64,000 bases of DNA from assembly GCA_963823525.1 (NCBI GenBank), contig CAWGLW010000006.1:1054001-1118000 (forward strand), in the 5' to 3' direction. A program made the translations under genes and the position numbers. Positions 57,846 through 64,000 of this stretch are shown here, piece by piece. The stretch is from CAWGLW01 sp963823525. Lineage in GTDB: Bacteria; Pseudomonadota; Gammaproteobacteria; Steroidobacterales; Steroidobacteraceae. The notes under the pieces were generated by a model, which ran no database searches, was not told the origin of the DNA, and saw nothing but the letters and a program-made list of their open reading frames with translations. Positions within the stretch are counted from its first letter, which is position 1; each line of letters opens with the position of its first letter.

Positions 57846-58921
57846 AGACGGTCGTCGTCGACAAGATCGCATCCATCGCTCAGGCCTGCGGGCTGGGTCA
57901 TGAAATCCGCATTGCCACGGACAAAATCCCCTGTGAGGAGGGGGTCGTACTGGTCGTGGAAATCATCACTCGCAAATCGACCTATGACGTGCTGGAGCTG
58001 GCCAGCGGTCGCATGGCGAAGGTCTCACCCGGCGACGTGATCGTCGGTGCGCTGGGTCACCGGCAAGCCCTGTTTGGCTATTCGGGCCATGTACCGGACT
58101 CGGTCAAACCAGGTGACATCCTGCAGGTGCTCAACATGGGCGGCGTCATCGGCGTGTGCGACTCCGCCAACCCCGACCGCGGCAAGCCGTTTGACTGCCG
58201 GGTGCTGGGTTGCGTGCTTCAGTTCCCTTTTCTCGGCGAGCGTATCGGCGTGCCCGCACGGGTCGGCCATGGCAAGCTCGACCACGCGGCAACGCTCGAC
58301 ACGGCCGGCGTGCCCGTGGTCGCCCTTGCCGGCACCTGCATGGAGGCCGGCAAGACGGCAGCCGCCTGCGCGATCGTCAGCCGAATGCGTCATCGTGGAC
58401 TGGCCGTGCACGTCTTCAAGGCGACCGGCGTCTCGCTGCGCAGGGACATCCTTGCGATGGAAGATGCCGGGGCACGTCGCAGCATGATTTTCACCGATCT
58501 CGGCGTGGTCACTACGACCGCGAGCACAGGTCCTGCGGTAACGCGCTGCCTGATGAGTGAAATGTGCGAGGGGCGCCCGGACGTCGTCGTGTTTGAACTC
58601 GGCGACGGACTGCTCGGTGCTTACGGCGTCGAAGCCATCCTGCTGGCGGATGACATCCGCGAGGCACTTTCGGCCGTGGTGCTCTCCGCCAACGATCCGG
58701 TCGCCGCCTGGGGTGGCGTGAAACTGCTGCGCGAACGATTCGACATAGAGCCATGTGCGGTAACTGGCAAAGCAACCGATAACGCCGTCGGCGTCGATAT
58801 CATTGAGGAGCAGATGGGCGTTAAAGCCTTCAATGCCCTGACCTCCGGCGCGGCGCTGGGCGACCACATTATCGAAGTTCTCGGCCTGGCCGGAAGGCGC
58901 GATGAGGCCGTAGCCGAATGA
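57842..58921 (+). CDS. P-loop protein of unknown function inside the arginine operon
   Basis: A 359-residue, apparently cytosolic protein. Residues 1-150 are beta-rich (VVLVVEIITRKSTYDVLEL, VSPGDVIVGALGHRQALFGYSG, VKPGDILQVLNMGGVIGVC). From about 155 there is a nucleotide-binding domain with VVALAGTCMEAGKTAAACAIVSRM (in part). Its GTCMEAGKT resembles the GTDTEVGKT loop of dethiobiotin synthetase, pointing to the SIMIBI P-loop class. DVVVFELGDGLLGAYGVEAIL and VVLSANDPVAAWGGVKLL continue that fold. It overlaps argG and argC by 4 bp each (ATGA), so it is made in step with the pathway. No named family is recognised; a catalytic or regulatory role in arginine synthesis is inferred only from context. 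Confidence 0.8.
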   Translation: MKTVVVDKIASIAQACGLGHEIRIATDKIPCEEGVVLVVEIITRKSTYDVLELASGRMAKVSPGDVIVGALGHRQALFGYSGHVPDSVKPGDILQVLNMGGVIGVCDSANPDRGKPFDCRVLGCVLQFPFLGERIGVPARVGHGKLDHAATLDTAGVPVVALAGTCMEAGKTAAACAIVSRMRHRGLAVHVFKATGVSLRRDILAMEDAGARRSMIFTDLGVVTTTASTGPAVTRCLMSEMCEGRPDVVVFELGDGLLGAYGVEAILLADDIREALSAVVLSANDPVAAWGGVKLLRERFDIEPCAVTGKATDNAVGVDIIEEQMGVKAFNALTSGAALGDHIIEVLGLAGRRDEAVAE

Positions 58922-59979
58922 GACCTCCGATTCCGGCAATCGTACTCGGCGGTACCGGCTACGTGGCTGGTGAGCTGCTGCGCCTGCTGAGTACGCATCC
59001 GCAGTTCGAACTGGCGGCCGTCGCTTCCGACAGCCAGCCCGCCGAAGCGGTGGGGCCGTTCTTCCGTCACTTGCAGAGTGCGCTGCCACGGCAGCGCTTC
59101 GTCGGACACGACGCGATCGTCGATTTGGTCACCGCGAAACCGGTCAGCGCCGTATTTTCGGCCGCGCCACACGGCGTATCGGCCGCCCTGATCGATCGAT
59201 TGCTGGGCGCAGCTGAGGAAGCCGGCACGGCGCCGCGGATCGTCGACATATCCGCTGATTTTCGCTACGCAACGGCCAGCGCATGGGAAGCTGTATACGG
59301 TGGCCGGCACGGCGCGCCACAGCGCATCGGCCAGTTCACGTGCGCCGTACCCGAACACCTGGCCGGTTTGCCCGCGGGTCACGTCGCGCACCCGGGATGT
59401 TTCGCCACAGCAATACTGCTGGCCGCCGTGCCCCTGCTGTCGCTCGATCTCGTCGAGCCGCGCCTGTTTGTCTCCGGGGTAACCGGCAGCACCGGCTCGG
59501 GACGACAGCCCGGTGCCGGCACGCACCACCCGGAGCGGCACGGCGATCTTTACGCCTACAAGGCGCTGAATCACCGCCACAAGCCGGAGGTCACGGCACT
59601 CGCGTCGGCAGCAACCGGCAGGGAGGCTGAAATCTGTTTTGTCCCGCACTCGGGTCCGTTCGCACGCGGCATACACGTGACCGTACAGGCCGTCGCCCGC
59701 AAGCCGCTCACGACGGGCAGACTCGTTGAGCAGTTGGGCGATTTTTATAAGGGGTCCGCGTTCGTTCATGCGCATGCTGAGCTGCCGCGAATTAAAGACG
59801 TGGCCACCAGCAACTTTGCGCGTATCGGTGCCGCGGCCGAGGGGCACAACGTCGCCGTGATGTGTGCCATCGACAACCTGGTCAAGGGCGCCGCCGGCGG
59901 AGCGGTGCAGTGGATGAATCGCTTGTTCGGTCTGCCGGAGACGGCAGGGCTGATGGCACCGGCGCCGGGGTGGACATGA
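58918..59979 (+). CDS. argC: N-acyl-gamma-glutamyl-phosphate reductase
   Basis: ArgC reduces N-acetyl- (or N-succinyl-) glutamyl-5-phosphate to the semialdehyde with NADPH. The 353-residue protein has the Rossmann motif IVLGGTGYVAGELLRLLS, DISADFRY, the catalytic Cys in HVAHPGCFATAILLA, and SGVTGSTGSGRQPGAGTHHPE (in part). It overlaps the P-loop gene and argD by 4 bp on each side. The C-terminal residues (MAPAPGWT) are non-conserved. Confidence 0.94.
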   Translation: MRPPIPAIVLGGTGYVAGELLRLLSTHPQFELAAVASDSQPAEAVGPFFRHLQSALPRQRFVGHDAIVDLVTAKPVSAVFSAAPHGVSAALIDRLLGAAEEAGTAPRIVDISADFRYATASAWEAVYGGRHGAPQRIGQFTCAVPEHLAGLPAGHVAHPGCFATAILLAAVPLLSLDLVEPRLFVSGVTGSTGSGRQPGAGTHHPERHGDLYAYKALNHRHKPEVTALASAATGREAEICFVPHSGPFARGIHVTVQAVARKPLTTGRLVEQLGDFYKGSAFVHAHAELPRIKDVATSNFARIGAAAEGHNVAVMCAIDNLVKGAAGGAVQWMNRLFGLPETAGLMAPAPGWT

Positions 59980-61115
59980 CCGCCAGCCATCTCGCAGCCG
60001 TCTACGCTCAATGGTCGCTGGATGTGACCGGTGCGTCCGACGTGTATCTGAGCACCGCTGACGGGCGACGCATACTCGACCTCTACGGCGGTCATGCCGT
60101 TGCGGCGCTAGGCTACTCGCATCCGCGCTGGCTGGCGGCGCTCGAGACTCAGGCCCGTTCACTGCTGTTCCAGAGCAACGCCGTGCCACTGCCGGTGCGC
60201 GAGCGAGCTGCCTGGCGACTGTCGCGGTTCGCCGGGCAGGCACTCGAGACGGTGTTCTTTGCCAACTCAGGCGCCGAGGCCAACGAGAACGCCCTGCGAC
60301 TGGCACTGAAGATCACCGGCAGAAATAAGGTCGTTGCGATCGAAGGCAGCTTTCATGGTCGCACGGCCGCGTCCGGCGCAGTGACCTGGGGCTCAGCGGA
60401 CCAGTGGTACGGGTTTCCGCGAGCACCATTTGATGTCGAGTTCATCTCGCGCGGTGATCACGAAGCGATCACCGCGGCTGTCGACTCTGACACCGCGGCG
60501 GTAATTGTCGAGCCTGTGCAGGGTGTCGCCGGTGCGATCGATCTCGGCAAGCCTTTCCTCGACGCTCTGCGCGCCCGGTGTGATTCCTCCGGTGCCCTCC
60601 TGATTCTTGACGAGGTGCAATCTGGCATGGGCCGCACGGGGCACGCGTTTGCCGCCGGCATGTACGGTGTCCAGCCCGACATGCTCACCACCGCCAAGGC
60701 GCTGGGCGCGGGATTCCCCTGCGCCGCGCTGCTGTTGACCGACCGGGTTGCATCCCACCTGCGCAAAAACGACCTGGGCACAACCTTCGGCGGCGGACCG
60801 ATCGCCTGCGCATTGATCGAAACGGTGATCGACGTCATTGAAACCGAGGGTCTGCTCGAAAACGTCCGTCGACTCTCGGCGCTGATACGTTCGACCTGCC
60901 TGGTCGGGCCGGTCACGGGCATGCAGGGCGCCGGCTTCCTGATGGGATTGAGGACCTCGCGACCGGCGGTCCAGGTGCAGCAGGAGCTGCTCAAAAAGAA
61001 CATCCTGACCGGCACCAGCGCTGACCCGTCGGTCCTGCGGATCCTCGCACCCTACATATTGCGGGACGAACACGTGCACTGCCTGCAAGACGCGCTCGCC
61101 GGACTCGATCCCTGA
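59976..61115 (+). CDS. argD: Acylornithine aminotransferase
   Basis: A 379-residue class III PLP aminotransferase that converts N-acylglutamate semialdehyde to N-acylornithine. Motifs are ANSGAEANENALRLA, SFHGRTAASGAVT, LILDEVQSGMGRTG and the PLP Lys in TTAKALGAGFP, followed by TTFGGGPIACALIE. ATG 59976 overlaps the argC stop (ATGA). Forty-eight bp separate it from the carbamoyltransferase gene, the largest gap in the operon. Confidence 0.93.
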   Translation: MTASHLAAVYAQWSLDVTGASDVYLSTADGRRILDLYGGHAVAALGYSHPRWLAALETQARSLLFQSNAVPLPVRERAAWRLSRFAGQALETVFFANSGAEANENALRLALKITGRNKVVAIEGSFHGRTAASGAVTWGSADQWYGFPRAPFDVEFISRGDHEAITAAVDSDTAAVIVEPVQGVAGAIDLGKPFLDALRARCDSSGALLILDEVQSGMGRTGHAFAAGMYGVQPDMLTTAKALGAGFPCAALLLTDRVASHLRKNDLGTTFGGGPIACALIETVIDVIETEGLLENVRRLSALIRSTCLVGPVTGMQGAGFLMGLRTSRPAVQVQQELLKKNILTGTSADPSVLRILAPYILRDEHVHCLQDALAGLDP

Positions 61116-61163
61116 CTGCCCCACCGGTTCACCCACTTCACCAGCAAACAGATACATCAGCCC

Positions 61164-62162
61164 ATGGATCGCTTTCTCGATTTGGCCGACCTGACGCGCG
61201 AAGAAGTTCTCGACTTGATTGCACTGGCACGCCGGCTGCAGGAGTTCCCGGAACCCAATGCCCTGGCTGGGAAGGTACTTGGCCTGCTGTTCATGAACCC
61301 GTCCCTGCGCACGCTGTCTTCGTTTCAATCAGGCATGGCCCGACTCGGCGGCTCCGCCTTTGTAATCACGCCGGGACAGGGCACGTGGCAGGTCGAGACC
61401 CGCCAGGGAGCCGTGATGAACGCCGGCGCGGCGGAGCATGTCCGCGAAGCGATTCCAGTCCTCGCCTCGTACTGCGACGCACTGGGTATTCGAGCGTTTG
61501 CCGAAGGCCTCAATCTCGAGGACGATGTCACGGAGCGACGTTTCCGCCAGATGGCTGAATTGTGCAGCAAGCCCCTGGTCAACATGGAGTCGGCGGTCAA
61601 TCATCCATGCCAGGCTCTGGCCGACTGGAAAACCATGGATGACCTGGACGTTCCGCGGGACGGCAAGTTCGTCCTCAGCTGGGTATATCATCCGCGCGCG
61701 CTGCCACTGGCCGTACCGGCCGCAGCGGTTCACATGGCCGCCCATCGCGGAATGGATGTCGTCGTACTGCGCCCGGAGGGTTATGCACTGCCCGAGGCAA
61801 TCATGGCGCGCGCGCGCGCAGCGGCCGAGATTTCCGGCGGCCGCGTCAGTGAGAGCAGTGATCGGGATCGCGCGCTGGCCGGCGCACGGGTGATATACGC
61901 CAAGGAATGGGGCTCACCCGCCTGCTACGGTGATGCTGAGGCCGAGTCGCGTTTGCGCCAGCCGCTCAGCGACTGGTGCGTACGGGAAGACTGGTTCAGC
62001 AAGGCGGATCCGGACTGCCATTTCATGCACTGCCTGCCGGTTCGTCGCAATGTCGCGGTGGCCGATGAGGTACTGGACGGGCCACGCAGCCGGGTGATTG
62101 CCGAGGCCGCCAATCGCATGGTCGTCCAGATGGCCGTGCTCTATCGATTGCTCAAGGGGTAA
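61164..62162 (+). CDS. argF': N-acylornithine carbamoyltransferase (ArgF')
   Basis: The enzyme carbamoylates N-acetyl- or N-succinylornithine to the corresponding acylcitrulline, bypassing free ornithine. The 332-residue protein has the carbamoyl-phosphate loop FMNPSLRTLSSF, NMESAVNHPCQALADW, HPRALPLAVP and HCLPVRRNV, which mark the acylornithine group rather than ArgF. Overall it looks closer to the succinylornithine enzyme of Bacteroides (TWQVETRQG, EAIPVLASYCD) than to the Xanthomonas acetylornithine enzyme. The specificity position reads Ala90 (AAEH) instead of Pro90 (succinyl) or the equivalent Glu92 (acetyl). The acyl group is therefore uncertain. Confidence 0.88.
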   Translation: MDRFLDLADLTREEVLDLIALARRLQEFPEPNALAGKVLGLLFMNPSLRTLSSFQSGMARLGGSAFVITPGQGTWQVETRQGAVMNAGAAEHVREAIPVLASYCDALGIRAFAEGLNLEDDVTERRFRQMAELCSKPLVNMESAVNHPCQALADWKTMDDLDVPRDGKFVLSWVYHPRALPLAVPAAAVHMAAHRGMDVVVLRPEGYALPEAIMARARAAAEISGGRVSESSDRDRALAGARVIYAKEWGSPACYGDAEAESRLRQPLSDWCVREDWFSKADPDCHFMHCLPVRRNVAVADEVLDGPRSRVIAEAANRMVVQMAVLYRLLKG

Positions 62163-62170
62163 ACACGACG

Positions 62171-63100
62171 ATGATCGGACACAAGGTCGAACAGGCCGTC
62201 ACCGTGCGCGCACTGCGCGGTGCCGCGCCCTACATACACATGTACAAGGGCAAGGTCTTCGTGATCAAGGCCGGCGGCGGGGCCTTCCGCGATGAAGAGA
62301 CCATGAGCGCACTGATGGAGCAGGTCGGACTCCTGCACCACCTGGGCATCCGCATTGTCCTGGTTCACGGCGGCGGCCCGCAGCTGAGCGAGGTCACGGA
62401 GAAGCTGGGTGTCGAGACGCGGGTCGTGCAGGGACGACGCGTCACCAATGCCGGCGCAATCGATGCGACGAGCATGGTGCTCAATGGCCTGATAAATACG
62501 CGCCTGCTTGCACTGTGCCGGAAGTTCGACATACCAGCCGTGGGTATCAGCGGTGTGGACGGTGGACTGATCCGGGCACGGCGCCGGGCTCCGGTCACAC
62601 TCGCCAGCGGCGAAGTCGTCGACTACGGCATGGTCGGTGATATCGAGCACGTGGATACATCGGTGATCACTCGCCTGCTCGACGCCGGGTTCCTGCCGGT
62701 GGTCAGTCCGCTTTGCGCAGACGACAGCGGACAACTGCTCAACATCAATGCAGACACCGTTGCCGCCGCGATAGGCGCGGCGCTCATGACCGAGAAGCTC
62801 ATCCTCTGCACCGGTGCGGCGGGGATCCTCGAACGTATGGACGATCCGCGTTCGTTGATCTCCTACACCGACGTGGCGGGCCTGCGTCGCCTGCGCGAGG
62901 AAGGCGCGCTGGCCGACGGCATGTTGCCCAAGTCGAGCGCGATCGAGGCGGCGATACTCGGCGGGGTGCGCCGGGTACACGTGATTTCCTACGCGCCGGC
63001 CGATGCCCTGCTTGCGGAGGTATTTACCAACGAAGGGACCGGCACGCTGGTTGTCGCAGATACCAAGGCGCTGAGCCCTGCGGAGCAGGGAGCCGGCTGA
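62171..63100 (+). CDS. argB: N-acetylglutamate kinase
   Basis: ArgB phosphorylates N-acetyl- (or N-succinyl-) glutamate on the gamma-carboxylate. The 309-residue amino-acid kinase has VFVIKAGGGAF, IVLVHGGGPQLSEV (substrate loop), VQGRRVTNAGAIDATSMVLNG (in part) and NINADTVAAAIGAAL. It is not fused to an acetyltransferase, unlike the ArgB-ArgA type of Xanthomonas. An N-terminal helix (residues 1-22) may mediate hexamer formation and arginine feedback. It follows argF' by 8 bp, and its stop shares one base with the argH start (TGATG). Confidence 0.93.
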   Translation: MIGHKVEQAVTVRALRGAAPYIHMYKGKVFVIKAGGGAFRDEETMSALMEQVGLLHHLGIRIVLVHGGGPQLSEVTEKLGVETRVVQGRRVTNAGAIDATSMVLNGLINTRLLALCRKFDIPAVGISGVDGGLIRARRRAPVTLASGEVVDYGMVGDIEHVDTSVITRLLDAGFLPVVSPLCADDSGQLLNINADTVAAAIGAALMTEKLILCTGAAGILERMDDPRSLISYTDVAGLRRLREEGALADGMLPKSSAIEAAILGGVRRVHVISYAPADALLAEVFTNEGTGTLVVADTKALSPAEQGAG

Positions 63101-64000
63101 TGTCCAGGCTCTGGGACAAGGGCGCTCCGCTGGACGCGCGCGTACTGCAGTTCACCGCCGGTGAAGACCACGCGCTGGACAATCGGCTGGTACGCTATGA
63201 CGTTCGGGCCTCGATTGCCCATGCAGAGATGCTGCAAGAATGCGGATTGCTCGATGCGAACGAGCTGGGAGCAATCCGCGACGGCCTCAATGCACTGGCA
63301 GATGAACACGCAAGAGGCCAGTGGACCGTGACGCTGGATCTCGAGGACGGACAGACGGCGCTGGAGACAATGCTGACGGCCCGGATCGGAACCGCGGGCG
63401 CCCGATTGCACGCCGGGCGCTCCCGTAATGACCAGGTCCTCGTCGCGCTGCGGCTTTACCTGCGCGAGGCCGTCGAGGGCCTGGCGGATCAGGGCCGCCA
63501 ACTGGCCGCCGCGCTGGACACGCTGGCCCGGGAACAGGGCGACATCGTTCTGCCCGGCTACACTCACATGCAACAAGCCATGCCAAGTTCGGTCGCCCTG
63601 TGGGCGGGCGGCTTTGCCGCTGAGATCCGTGACGATGTCGACGCGCTGCGCCATTCGCACCGGCGTATCCTGAAAAACCCGCTGGGCTCCGCGGCCGGCT
63701 ACGGCACGCCAAAACTGCCGGTCAACCGGGAGTCGACGCGGCGGCGGCTCGACCTGCCGGAAAACCATGAACCCGTCACCGCCGTGCAGTTGTCACGTGG
63801 CAAGGCGGAAGCCGAGGTACTTTTTCAGGTTGCGCTGCTGATGCAGGACCTCGGCCGTCTCGCCGCCGACCTTTTGTTGTTCTATACGCGCGAATTCGGA
63901 TTCGTCGAATTGCCGCAGGCTTTTACGACCGGATCGTCGATCATGCCGCAGAAGCGTAATCCCGATGTGTTCGAGCTCATCCGTGGACGCACCGCAACCG
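63100..64000 (+). CDS. argH: Argininosuccinate lyase, partial (runs off the window end)
   Basis: ArgH cleaves argininosuccinate to arginine and fumarate. From ATG 63100 (sharing A of the argB TGA) the frame stays open to the last base, giving 300 residues without a stop. It shows ARLHAGRSRNDQVLVALRLY (in part), LPGYTHMQQAMPSSVALWA and the fumarase/aspartase-superfamily signature TTGSSIMPQKRNPDVFEL, whose Ser is catalytic. About 150 further residues are expected beyond the window. Confidence 0.95.
   Translation, partial: MSRLWDKGAPLDARVLQFTAGEDHALDNRLVRYDVRASIAHAEMLQECGLLDANELGAIRDGLNALADEHARGQWTVTLDLEDGQTALETMLTARIGTAGARLHAGRSRNDQVLVALRLYLREAVEGLADQGRQLAAALDTLAREQGDIVLPGYTHMQQAMPSSVALWAGGFAAEIRDDVDALRHSHRRILKNPLGSAAGYGTPKLPVNRESTRRRLDLPENHEPVTAVQLSRGKAEAEVLFQVALLMQDLGRLAADLLLFYTREFGFVELPQAFTTGSSIMPQKRNPDVFELIRGRTAT

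Noticed and set aside
58621..60306. Long minus-strand open frame opposite the P-loop gene and argC
   Set aside because: No family resemblance, Arg/Ser-rich shadow of the arginine genes, which have overlapping coupled starts on the plus strand.
61807..61820. Alternating CGCGCG run
   Set aside because: Codes for Ala-Arg-Ala in argF' and is expected at this GC content; no evidence for a functional Z-DNA or repeat element.
1..64000. Mobile elements, prophage or CRISPR
   Set aside because: No transposase, integrase, phage structural gene or regularly spaced repeat was found; the REP-like repeat at 55962-56038 is the only candidate mobile sequence.

Overview
The window is about 61-64% G+C, densely packed and free of transposases, prophage genes and CRISPR arrays. 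Gene content points to a gammaproteobacterial chromosome: ftsY-ftsE-ftsX-rpoH in order, tamA-tamB, a coaBC/dut/radC/rpmBG/mutM/coaD/rsmD housekeeping block, and arginine synthesis through an acylated-ornithine carbamoyltransferase. The last trait, together with the mixture of family types, suggests a marine or environmental lineage near Xanthomonadales, Wenzhouxiangellaceae or Woeseiaceae. That placement is an inference, not proven by the sequence.

Layout. 1-9.6 kb: tRNA-Gly(CCC), a GltS glutamate carrier, YjbQ, an HMG-CoA reductase with an extra N-terminal domain, an ABC-type solute-binding protein, a SulP anion transporter and a secreted HExxH metallopeptidase with calcium-binding repeats. 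9.6-15.3 kb: outer-membrane barrels, a thioesterase, DUF502, HdeD, TrmB, MarC and a small acidic protein. 15.2-24.5 kb: Rieske/AmpG/XthA facing PyrE, then dut, coaBC, mutM, rpmG, rpmB, radC, coaD and rsmD. 24.6-28.9 kb: ftsYEX and rpoH, the latter preceded by a CIRCE-like element and followed in frame by a Coq4-like reading frame. 28.9-34 kb: an OmpA lipoprotein, glutaryl-CoA dehydrogenase, a sigma-54 promoter driving a short transcript with a strong terminator, and an SLC13 carrier. 34.5-45.7 kb: a glycerophosphodiesterase/FGGY-kinase pair behind a CRP-like site, a chain of three GTGA-coupled genes led by a membrane-anchored response regulator, an EF-G paralogue, a sulfotransferase, an SRAP protein and an ABC-2 exporter. 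45.9-47.3 kb: a divergent pair resembling FlhD (as two tandem domains) and FlhC, separated by two near-identical palindromes. 47.3-56 kb: NudC, DUF4126, an NRDE protein, TamA/TamB, a NUDIX protein and a REP-like inverted repeat. 56-64 kb: an arginine operon, argR-argG-(P-loop gene of unknown function)-argC-argD-argF'-argB-argH. It is tightly coupled, and argH runs off the window end.

The most interesting loci are: the sigma-54 short transcript at 31.9-32.1 kb, which carries A-rich Hfq/Crc-type motifs; the FlhDC-like divergent pair with its twin operators; the uncharacterised SIMIBI-type P-loop protein built into the arginine operon next to a carbamoyltransferase that has Ala at the residue separating acetyl- from succinyl-ornithine enzymes; and rpoH, with its CIRCE-like site and its in-frame Coq4-like neighbour.
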